Shown in pieces: positions 1 to 5,864 of a DNA stretch of 10,496 nt. The notes beneath the pieces are model-generated. The model was not told where the DNA came from and did not search any database. It was given only the letters and a program-made list of their open reading frames with translations. Numbering within the stretch: position 1 is the stretch's first letter; each line of letters opens with the position of its first letter. The DNA comes from Pseudomonadales bacterium (GTDB taxonomy: Bacteria; Pseudomonadota; Gammaproteobacteria; Pseudomonadales; Pseudohongiellaceae), in contig JAKSCP010000145.1 of NCBI GenBank assembly GCA_022360535.1, positions 1-10,496 on the forward strand, read 5' to 3'. Both the position numbers and the translations under genes were made by a program.

Positions 1-9
1 ATTCTGATG

Positions 10-35
10 TAAGAGTGGAGCGTGCTCCACTCTTA
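10..35 (-). terminator. Perfect hairpin after the VOC gene
   Basis: A 12-bp perfect inverted repeat (arms 10-21 and 24-35; centre GT, so realistically a 4-base loop) lies 17 bases beyond the stop codon of the minus-strand VOC gene. It can end that transcript or, read the other way, a plus-strand gene lying left of the window. Neither side has a clean run of T, so intrinsic termination is plausible but not certain. Confidence 0.5.
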
Positions 36-51
36 TTACTCTCACAATACT

Positions 52-414
52 TTATTTTGGTTCCCACAGTTCAATTGGGTTGCCTTCTGGATCATACACG
101 CGGGCAAATCTGCCACTGGGGTAGTCTGCCGAGTCGACTTCCACCTCGATATCAGCATTTTGCAGCTGCGCTACCATGGCATCCAGATTACTGACGCGCA
201 GATTGATCATCCACATTTGTGAGTCCCTGCCGAAATAGTCCGTGTCCCGTGAAAACGGCGCGAAGACTGTCGGTCCAGCCTCCTGAGTCCAGGGCTCGTC
301 GTCATAGTTGTCGGGCACCAGATCGATGCCGAGATTTTTAGCATACCATTCGGCCAGCTCTCTCGGGTTCTCTGACCTGAAGAAGAAGCCGCCTATTCCT
401 GTTACCCGTTCCAT
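52..414 (-). CDS. VOC-superfamily (glyoxalase/bleomycin-resistance fold) protein
   Basis: A 120-residue cytoplasmic protein of the vicinal oxygen chelate fold, with no signal peptide. It opens with the first beta strand and helix typical of the family (GGFFFRSENPRELAEWYAKN, residues 8-27). A second half-module (MWMINLRVSNLDAMVAQL) follows, and it ends with the signature DPEGNPIELWEPK, whose Glu in IELWEP is the usual metal ligand. Length matches single-domain VOC proteins. The fold serves lyases, dioxygenases and antibiotic-binding proteins, and the substrate cannot be read from sequence. ATG at 414 was chosen because a strong AGGAGA lies 6 bases upstream and homology begins there; an in-frame TTG at 477 only adds an atypical tail. 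It lies 173 bases after the aminotransferase gene on the same strand, so it may be the distal gene of that transcript or have its own promoter. Confidence 0.9.
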   Translation of the reverse strand: MERVTGIGGFFFRSENPRELAEWYAKNLGIDLVPDNYDDEPWTQEAGPTVFAPFSRDTDYFGRDSQMWMINLRVSNLDAMVAQLQNADIEVEVDSADYPSGRFARVYDPEGNPIELWEPK

Positions 415-420
415 CGCAAT

Positions 421-426
421 TCTCCT
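421..426 (-). promoter_or_regulatory. Ribosome binding site of the VOC gene
   Basis: Read on the minus strand this is AGGAGA, 6 bases before the ATG at 414. It settles the start in favour of ATG 414 over the upstream in-frame TTG at 477. Confidence 0.75.
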
Positions 427-587
427 GTTGTTGACTAGCCGGATGTGATAAGCCTGATTAGGGAACTCTTTGCGCAAGTTGAAGATGGAAACGGGCAGTT
501 CAACTAGCGACTAATTCGCCGAGCCTGGAGCCTGGGCGAAGGTGAAGTATTACCGTATACGTCAGATAAAAGACGATCTAGTTTCGA

Positions 588-1721
588 TTAACCATATAAC
601 TTCTTATAGGTTTGTACGAAATAACGCATTTCATCTGGCTTCGCCATGCTTACCCTTGCCCAATTTCGAAAGGGTGGGAAGGGTCTGCCGATGGCAATGT
701 TCTCTTCTCTGAATCTTGCTTGTACTTCCGCTATGTCGTGCCCGGTTTCAATAAACGAGAAGTTGCCGTTTGATTTCACGTGATTGATGCCGGCTTCCCG
801 CAAGTAGCTTTCCACTATATCAAGTGATTCTCGTGTGGTTCGAAGTACAAATTTCGAATGTTCGTCATCTTTGTAGCTGGCATAGGCGGCGCGCATACCG
901 ATGATGTTCAATTGGCCAGTGAGTTTGTTGTTGATCTCTGCGGCCAGGTCGGGATGCGAGTAGGCAAACCCGACTCTCAGACCGGCAAGTCCATGAATTT
1001 TCGAAGCAGTTCGGGTGAGGATGATGTTACGCCGACCCTCACGTATCAGTCCCATCATCGTGCTGTAATCAGGATTGTCTACGAATTCATGATAGGCCTC
1101 GTCGATGAAGACCAGGCGATCTCTGGAAACGTCGAGTATGAAATCCCTTAGTGCGTTTTTCTCGATGATGGAAGGGATAGGGTTGTTCGGATTACAGAGA
1201 TAAACCAGCTTGGTATCAGATCGAATTGCACTGGCCATCGCATCCAGATCTGTTTGCATGTCGCTGGTAACCGGTACGCGTATCACCTTGGTGCCGGCAT
1301 TCTCCGCGTAGCGGGGCAGGTCTTCGAAGGTCGGATCGGGCACCACTATAGAGCCCTCTTGCATACTGGCCAAAAGACCACCCATCTTGAGTAGCTCACC
1401 GGATCCGGAACCGATGCTGATGTGCTCGGGGCCAACGTCTTGTTGTTCGGACATGAGCTGCTTCATGTCATTGGTCAGTCCAGAATAGAGGCTGGCCTCT
1501 TCAATGGCAGCATAGATGGCGCGTAAGGCAACGCGTGAGGGTCCCCAGGGATTCTCGTTCGCGTTCATGCGAATCATCTTGTCTGGCCTGGGAATAGATG
1601 CTTGCGCGAAGGCACTTTTCATCAGATTGATTGGCGTGCCTGGTATGCCTTGTACGGCGTTCGCTGCCAGCAAGGTGGAACTACCCAACAGGAAATTTCT
1701 TCTACTAATTCTTGATTTCAC
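588..1721 (-). CDS. Tat-exported HisC-like class I/II aminotransferase
   Basis: A PLP-dependent fold-type I aminotransferase of the histidinol-phosphate aminotransferase group, 377 residues with the GTG start. The N-terminus is a twin-arginine signal (SRRNFLLGSS, Arg7-Arg8) with a hydrophobic stretch, and cleavage is likely around AFA-Q near residue 40, so the folded holoenzyme should be exported. Family motifs in order: NANENPWGPS, GSGSGELL, CNPNNP (about 176-181), DEAYHEF (Asp207, Tyr210), TRTASKIHGLAGLRVGF with the PLP lysine at Lys241, and C-terminal Arg356 in RNWARVS for the substrate carboxylate. After NPNNP the usual TG is IP. Because of export it is unlikely to be the housekeeping histidine enzyme; the amino donor and substrate are unknown. 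GTG 1721 has GAGGTG 7 bases upstream, whereas ATG 1736, five codons earlier, has no good site. It follows the M20 gene by 149 bases on the same strand, probably one transcript. Confidence 0.88.
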   Translation of the reverse strand: MKSRISRRNFLLGSSTLLAANAVQGIPGTPINLMKSAFAQASIPRPDKMIRMNANENPWGPSRVALRAIYAAIEEASLYSGLTNDMKQLMSEQQDVGPEHISIGSGSGELLKMGGLLASMQEGSIVVPDPTFEDLPRYAENAGTKVIRVPVTSDMQTDLDAMASAIRSDTKLVYLCNPNNPIPSIIEKNALRDFILDVSRDRLVFIDEAYHEFVDNPDYSTMMGLIREGRRNIILTRTASKIHGLAGLRVGFAYSHPDLAAEINNKLTGQLNIIGMRAAYASYKDDEHSKFVLRTTRESLDIVESYLREAGINHVKSNGNFSFIETGHDIAEVQARFREENIAIGRPFPPFRNWARVSMAKPDEMRYFVQTYKKLYG

Positions 1722-1728
1722 GATTGCG

Positions 1729-1734
1729 CACCTC
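1729..1734 (-). promoter_or_regulatory. Ribosome binding site choosing the aminotransferase start
   Basis: Minus-strand GAGGTG, 7 bases before GTG 1721. This would lie inside the coding region if ATG 1736 were used, and that ATG has no comparable site, so GTG 1721 is preferred. The choice changes only five residues before the twin-arginine motif. Confidence 0.55.
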
Positions 1735-1870
1735 ATGCTTCATTGAGCATTTCATAGTGGAGTGTTGCTTCGACTGCCTGGCTAATCCGGACAGCCAAAG
1801 CTCGAAGACACTGGATTCCTGAAAATTAGCATATTGCCGAGAAATTGGTAGCTGTGTTTCCCTGCCAGGG

Positions 1871-3112
1871 TTAGCGCGCGTTAGCCTGGGTAATCGCTGT
1901 CAGAAACACGTTCTTGGCAGTTCGCAGCAGCACCGGAATGTCAGCCCATTCATCCGCGAAGCCCCTTCTGCCGCCACGTTCACTGGAGATACCGATAGCG
2001 AGAGTGCCACCGGCGATGGCAACATTGAGGTTGGCTGAACCTGCATTGGATAGATTGGGTGTGTTACCAAGGTATTCCGAGATCGCCAAAGAGTCCTGCA
2101 CCAGGTTGCTCTCAAGAGCTCCTGGTATTTGACCCGGAGGTGTCTGCGACACGGGTTCCATTTCAAAACGAATGCCCAGTTCATTGGTTACAGCCGTCAG
2201 GATTTCTCGGGTCTGCATTTCCATGCTTTCAATGTGCTCGGGGTCCAATGAGCGGACATCCAGTGAGAACCAGCCGGTTTCAGGTTTGTGATTGAATACG
2301 GCGCCGCTGTTGAGAATGGCAACATTCAATCGCGTGCGACGATCTTCATACAATTGAGGGTCGCGAATCTGCAGAATTCTATCCACTGCGCGAGCGATAC
2401 CCTGATTAACATTGGGGAGTCCACCGCGCAGAGTGTGTCCAGGCGGTCCAAAGCCATTGACCCGCCACCAGTGAATGCCGAGTGCGCCGTAACTGATGCC
2501 GTTGCCTTCACCTAACACGTCCACGAAGGCGATGGCTTTCTCTCGGTATTCCTCATATAAAGCCCGCATCCCTTTCAGTCCGGTTTCCTCCTGGGCCACC
2601 GCGGCAAAAACGATATCGTGTTCAGGTTGGAGATTTTGGGAGACTAAGGCACGAGCCGCCGATATCAGGGCGATGCTGGTGAGAGAGGTATTGGTGCCAG
2701 GACCAACCACGCGATCACCTTCTACCCGCGGGGGACCCGAGGCCGCACGTTGATGTTCTGCGACTGTTGCCAGATCGTCCAACGTAGCAACAAAAATGAG
2801 GGCCTTGCCGGAGCTTCCAGGAATTCTCCCTATTGCGTTTGGGCTGTCGGTGATGTGAACATCTTGTAATCCCGCCTGCCGCATCAGGTTAGCCACTGCA
2901 TTGGCTCGCTCATGCTCCTGTCCGGAAGGAGAGATAATGCCACCGATTTGCGCGAGTTGGTTTGCAGCAAGCTCCTGGGAATCATCAATAAGGGCAAGTC
3001 CTTCCTGAACTCTCGCGTCATCCAATGCCTCAGCGAGAGGGCGCTGTGCCAGTGAAGCACTGGAAAGTCCTATCAAGACCAATACCAGTAAAAACTTATG
3101 TTTGACCATCAC
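1871..3112 (-). CDS. Exported M20-fold peptidase-like protein with altered metal site
   Basis: 413 residues with a Sec signal (MMVKHKFLLVLVLIGLSSA, cleavage likely after SLA near residue 22), so periplasmic. The body follows the M20 (PepT-like) metallopeptidase layout: ISPSGQEHERA, a core strand ending ATLDDLATV, GPGTNTSLTSIAL, AQEETGLKGMRAL (Glu175-Glu176), GPPGHT (His226, the dimer-domain His), FSLDVRSLD, and a C-terminal ISSERGGRRGFADEWADIPV. The catalytic Glu pair is kept, but the usual HxD reads TLD (Thr110), the bridging Asp region reads TNTS, the STDAN-type motif reads SANLN, and the last His before the ADEW region is Phe385. A normal two-zinc centre therefore looks unlikely; it may be a binding protein or use other chemistry. 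Start: GTG 3112 sits 9 bases after AAGGA; the ATG three bases later is nearly as good. Divergent from the Tat-lipoprotein gene and upstream of the aminotransferase. Confidence 0.88.
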   Translation of the reverse strand: MMVKHKFLLVLVLIGLSSASLAQRPLAEALDDARVQEGLALIDDSQELAANQLAQIGGIISPSGQEHERANAVANLMRQAGLQDVHITDSPNAIGRIPGSSGKALIFVATLDDLATVAEHQRAASGPPRVEGDRVVGPGTNTSLTSIALISAARALVSQNLQPEHDIVFAAVAQEETGLKGMRALYEEYREKAIAFVDVLGEGNGISYGALGIHWWRVNGFGPPGHTLRGGLPNVNQGIARAVDRILQIRDPQLYEDRRTRLNVAILNSGAVFNHKPETGWFSLDVRSLDPEHIESMEMQTREILTAVTNELGIRFEMEPVSQTPPGQIPGALESNLVQDSLAISEYLGNTPNLSNAGSANLNVAIAGGTLAIGISSERGGRRGFADEWADIPVLLRTAKNVFLTAITQANAR

Positions 3113-3141
3113 GGGTGAGATTCCTTGAGAGCAACGCGGGA

Positions 3142-3169
3142 ATTAAAATCAAACAATAACACTTTCCAA
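3142..3169 (-). promoter_or_regulatory. Predicted sigma-70 promoter for the M20 gene
   Basis: On the minus strand, TTGGAA (3164-3169) and TTTAAT (3142-3147) are separated by 16 bases, matching 4/6 and 5/6 of the sigma-70 hexamers. Transcription would start near 3135, giving a leader of about 20-25 bases before GTG 3112. It fits the divergent arrangement. Confidence 0.4.
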
Positions 3170-3178
3170 TTGCTGGTG

Positions 3179-3207
3179 TGGACAAAACCTGAAGTGGCGG
3201 ATACTTT
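3179..3207 (+). promoter_or_regulatory. Predicted sigma-70 promoter for the Tat-lipoprotein gene
   Basis: TGGACA (3179-3184, 5/6) and TACTTT (3202-3207, 4/6) with an ideal 17-base spacer. Transcription would start near 3214, leaving a leader of about 27 bases containing GGAG (3232-3235) just before ATG 3241. It lies back to back with the minus-strand promoter, so a shared regulator is possible, though I see no operator. Confidence 0.4.
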
Positions 3208-3240
3208 CTCTTTATTCCCTACCAGTCTGATGGAGTGCAA

Positions 3241-4692
3241 ATGAAAGTCTCAGAAGAAGACAAAGTTGGTTCTATCAATCAATCCAGGCGACGTTTAATG
3301 ACGACCTCGGCAGCGCTAGTTGCGGGAGGTCTTACCGGATGCAACGCGGGTGTCGCCAGCAGTGTGAACCGGGCTCCAGGTGAGCCGTCGACCGCGGTGC
3401 TTCCAGATTTCAATGCTGAACGCTGCACTGATCAGCTTACTTCGATAGTCGGTCCGGAGGAGCAACGCTTCGCTGCCTGGAACGAAACACTTCGCGCGTC
3501 AGCGGCTGGTCGGGAATCCGCTTTTGTCGATCTCAACGCCGTCGACTACAACATGAAGTTAGTCGGTAAGAGGTTAGGCTCCCGGATTGGATTGCGCCTG
3601 TGCGCCAAGAGCCTGCCCAGCCTGGAGCTTCTCGAGTACATGATGCTTGCCGCATGCACGAACCGAATTATGGCTTTTTCTGAGGGCATGGTGCGGGATC
3701 TGTTATTGCGTTTTGGTAGTGGTGTGGACATTTTGTTGGGTCGACCCGCCACGGTAGACGCGCTTAACCGAACCTTCGTAACGCTTGATGAGCTTGGTGG
3801 CAGTGCGCCGAATCCAAGCGGTTCTGTTCGATGGTTGGTAGATACTCCAAGGCGCATGCAAGAGTTCGCCGAATTCGCAGCGAATCGACACACAAGAATT
3901 AATGTGTCGGTCGAGATCGACGTGGGACTTCGACGAGGAGGTGCGCGTAACTCAGAGCAACTTCTCGCTATGTTAAAAACAATAGACGAGTCTCCTTATC
4001 TTCAATTCACCGGATTTATGGGCTATGAGGGCCATGTGCCCTTTGTGCCTTTGGAAAGAAGCACCCCAGCAGCAGAGTTTGCAGCGGTGCAAAGCCGTTA
4101 CGCAGAATTCGTGCGTGAGGGGAAAGGCGCGTACCCAGAACTGTTTGAACAGCCACTTGTTTACAACAGTGGTGGCAGTCGTACTTATCATTTGTATACG
4201 GATGACCTTGACTCGCCGGTCAATGAGGTGGCCATGGGTTCGGCGTTTTTCTATCCAAGCAATTTTCACAATTTACCTGACTCGGAATTACGTACGGCGA
4301 CGTTCTTTGCGACTCCGGTACTGAAGCGATTAGATCCCGCGGAAACCTATCCCGATCCGGATTTGTTGCCGGACCTTGCTGCGGAGAACTCCGATTACGA
4401 AGTATGGTTCACCATGGTGTCGGGTGGGTTTCCTGGTTCTCAACACTACCCAAAAGGTCTGGTAACTACCCCCACTTCCTCGAGTGATCCGAGTCGAATT
4501 GTGAACATGATGCCCAATCAGGGCAGATGGATGGGTTCACGTGAGGTGCCGTTAGAAGAGGGCGACTTCATCTTCTATCAACCCTGGGAAGCTGATGCTG
4601 TGCGCTGGCTTGCTTATCTGGATGTGTTTCGGGGCGAGCAACTGGTAGATCAATGGCCGACATTTCAGCCTGGAATTCAACTTTCCTCTTAA
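3241..4692 (+). CDS. Tat-exported lipoprotein, alanine racemase/D-threonine aldolase-type PLP protein
   Basis: 483 residues. The N-terminus carries a twin-arginine motif (QSRRRLM, Arg16-Arg18), a hydrophobic run and a lipobox LTGC (Cys34), so a folded protein anchored by lipid in the cell envelope is expected. The body is a fold-type III PLP barrel: FVDLNAVDYNMKLV, the Lys motif RLCAKSLPS (PLP lysine probably Lys123), VSVEIDVGLRRGGA, FMGYEGHVP (about 259-267), and YNSGGSRTYH for phosphate binding. It resembles the D-threonine aldolase/D-serine dehydratase (DSD1) group more than classical alanine racemase. In that group the C-terminal domain carries a metal-binding His and Cys (PNHAC-type); here the matching stretch reads QPWEADAV, so the metal site appears lost. 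It is longer than typical members because of the signal and an N-terminal extension. ATG 3241 is preferred over GTG 3235 because GGAG lies 5 bases upstream. Activity and substrate are unknown. Confidence 0.85.
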   Translation: MKVSEEDKVGSINQSRRRLMTTSAALVAGGLTGCNAGVASSVNRAPGEPSTAVLPDFNAERCTDQLTSIVGPEEQRFAAWNETLRASAAGRESAFVDLNAVDYNMKLVGKRLGSRIGLRLCAKSLPSLELLEYMMLAACTNRIMAFSEGMVRDLLLRFGSGVDILLGRPATVDALNRTFVTLDELGGSAPNPSGSVRWLVDTPRRMQEFAEFAANRHTRINVSVEIDVGLRRGGARNSEQLLAMLKTIDESPYLQFTGFMGYEGHVPFVPLERSTPAAEFAAVQSRYAEFVREGKGAYPELFEQPLVYNSGGSRTYHLYTDDLDSPVNEVAMGSAFFYPSNFHNLPDSELRTATFFATPVLKRLDPAETYPDPDLLPDLAAENSDYEVWFTMVSGGFPGSQHYPKGLVTTPTSSSDPSRIVNMMPNQGRWMGSREVPLEEGDFIFYQPWEADAVRWLAYLDVFRGEQLVDQWPTFQPGIQLSS

Positions 4693-4693
4693 C

Positions 4694-4715
4694 CGGGGCT
4701 GGGTACACAGTCCCG
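4694..4715 (+). terminator. Hairpin after the Tat-lipoprotein gene
   Basis: CGGGGCTG (4694-4701) pairs with CAGTCCCG (4708-4715) over 8 bp including one G-U, with a 6-base loop, starting 1 base after the TAA stop. The sequence after it (TCTTCC then ATTTAATT) is only mildly T-rich, so this is a probable rather than certain intrinsic terminator. Confidence 0.45.
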
Positions 4716-4799
4716 TCTTCCGATTTAATTGGATGGCAATAGCACCTCTACCTGTAGTTGCGTCCGCTCAGTTCTGATCAGATCTAGCTAGGTTAGAAA

Positions 4800-4847
4800 C
4801 TGTATATACATACAACTGTATAGATATATAAATGTATATATGTACAG
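4800..4847. repeat. Three abutting 16-base LexA-box-like units
   Basis: Unit 1 (4800-4815) is CTGTATATACATACAA, unit 2 (4816-4831) is CTGTATAGATATATAA and unit 3 (4832-4847) is ATGTATATATGTACAG. Against the idealised E. coli SOS box CTGTATATATATACAG they match 14, 13 and 14 of 16 positions. Unit 1 keeps a perfect CTG half and unit 3 a perfect CAG half; none has both. The outer arms (4800-4814 and 4833-4847) also form an imperfect 15-bp inverted repeat. The units could be a LexA operator array, a site for another regulator, or just AT-rich tandem duplication. Nearest plus-strand gene start is 254 bases away (carbonic anhydrase). Confidence 0.55.
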
Positions 4848-4882
4848 ATAGACTTGCCTGGCCCGTCTTAAGAAAAGTGTCT

Positions 4883-4907
4883 GAAAGCCACGGTTTTCGG
4901 GGCTTTC
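4883..4907. other. Hairpin inside the spacer
   Basis: GAAAGCC (4883-4889) and GGCTTTC (4901-4907) form a perfect 7-bp stem with an 11-base loop. On the plus strand it is followed by TACGATTTTCCC, on the minus strand by a short T run after about 6 bases. It could be a weak bidirectional terminator, or structure in a leader RNA transcribed from the LexA-like array side. Confidence 0.35.
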
Positions 4908-5100
4908 TACGATTTTCCCTATCCCCCATAGCAGTTGTTTTCCAGCTGTGGTGTGATATGGGTGATAGAAAATAAGTATCAATAATCGCAAAAAATGTAA
5001 TATCACTTATCATTCAAGAATGGCTAGACTGCCCCCTTGTTTTCGTTGGCTCAAAAATTGGGTTTGCTTCGAGCCATTAGCAAGTTCGAGAAGGCGAGGG

Positions 5101-5754
5101 ATGAAAAAAGTTATATCCGGCACCCTTAAGTTTCGATCCGCTCCTTTCCAGGAGCGCAAGAAGCTGTTCGATGAGCTCGCGAATGGACAAAGCCCGGAAG
5201 TCATGTTTGTGACTAGTGCGGATTCACGCATCGACCCGAATCTTGTGACCCAGTCAGAACCGGGTGATTTGTTCATTGTACGTAACGCCGGAAATATTGT
5301 TCCTGCGCATACTGGTGTACCGGACGGTATTGCCGCTTCCATTGAATTCGGTGTGGCGGCCCTTGGTGTCAAGCACATTGTAGTTTGTGGACATACTGAT
5401 TGCGGTGCCATGAAAGGGGCTATCAATCCTGGAGTGTTTAGAGATATGCCCCACACACAAGACTGGCTTGAGAATTCTCGAGCAGCAATAGAAACAGTGC
5501 GGGCGAAGTATGGCAAGGCCACGATGCAGGAGTTGGACAAAATAATCGAAGAGAACGTGTTGCTACAACTGCAGCACTTGAAATCCTACCCGGCACTGGC
5601 TGCAGGATTGGCAACGGGCAGTTTAGATTTACATGGGTGGGTGTACGACATCGAACACGGCACAGTGCGTGCTTTCGATGAAGCAACAGGCGAATTTGTC
5701 GACATCGCGGAACGCTACGCAGATATCGTTGCTGGGTCCAGCGAGGCAGCCTGA
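5101..5754 (+). CDS. Beta-class carbonic anhydrase homologue with Cys-to-Ser zinc ligand
   Basis: 217 residues, cytoplasmic, the usual length for bacterial beta-carbonic anhydrases, which interconvert CO2 and bicarbonate. Visible motifs: MFVTSADSRIDPN (Asp41 and Arg43 form the catalytic dyad), GDLFIVRNAGNIVP, and CGHTDCGAMKGA with zinc ligands His98 and Cys101. The first zinc ligand, normally Cys in CADSR/CSDSR, is Ser39 (codon AGT at 5215-5217), one base from TGT. Everything else in the family signature is intact. The enzyme may bind zinc poorly, use another ligand, or be inactive; a sequencing error is also possible. ATG 5101 is preferred because homology starts there and AAGG lies 6 bases upstream; an in-frame ATG at 5020 adds 27 unrelated residues. 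A SulP transporter gene follows after 110 bases, suggesting a bicarbonate module. Confidence 0.9.
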   Translation: MKKVISGTLKFRSAPFQERKKLFDELANGQSPEVMFVTSADSRIDPNLVTQSEPGDLFIVRNAGNIVPAHTGVPDGIAASIEFGVAALGVKHIVVCGHTDCGAMKGAINPGVFRDMPHTQDWLENSRAAIETVRAKYGKATMQELDKIIEENVLLQLQHLKSYPALAAGLATGSLDLHGWVYDIEHGTVRAFDEATGEFVDIAERYADIVAGSSEAA

Positions 5755-5864
5755 CAAGAGAGCGGAATAGGTGAGGGACAGCTTGGGTTCACGTTGCGGT
5801 TAAACGAGAGGTTGAAGGCTGATCCGATTTGAATTTAATGAAGGTTCAGTGAGGAATAACTGAC

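Larger units (their letters stand above)
4693..5100. other. 408-base gene-free spacer
   Basis: No convincing gene. In order it holds a terminator-like hairpin (4694-4715), a palindromic patch around CTGATCAG (4774-4781), three abutting 16-base LexA-like units (4800-4847), a second hairpin (4883-4907), and an AT-rich stretch (about 4968-5020) before the carbonic anhydrase gene. The ribosome site of that gene (AAGG, 6 bases before ATG 5101) lies at its right end. I could not identify a convincing sigma-70 promoter for the carbonic anhydrase here. Confidence 0.7.

Noticed and set aside
1722..1736. ATG 1736 as the aminotransferase start
   Set aside because: GTG 1721 has GAGGTG at 7 bases; ATG 1736 has no comparable site. 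The difference is only five residues and remains uncertain.
1779..1797. Hairpin between the M20 and aminotransferase genes as a terminator
   Set aside because: The stem is only 5 bp with a 9-base loop and no T run, so it does not support splitting the transcript.
4800..4847. CRISPR or iteron array
   Set aside because: The units abut with no spacers and are only 16 bases, so it is not CRISPR. There is no replication gene nearby to support an iteron origin.
4768..5013. Minus-strand open frames of 72-81 codons across the spacer
   Set aside because: Their sequence is mostly low-complexity Tyr/Ile runs produced by the TATA-rich repeat, with no ribosome site or recognisable domain.
5020..5100. 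In-frame upstream ATG extending the carbonic anhydrase by 27 residues
   Set aside because: No ribosome site before ATG 5020, the extra residues are unlike the family, and ATG 5101 has AAGG at 6 bases and begins where homology begins.
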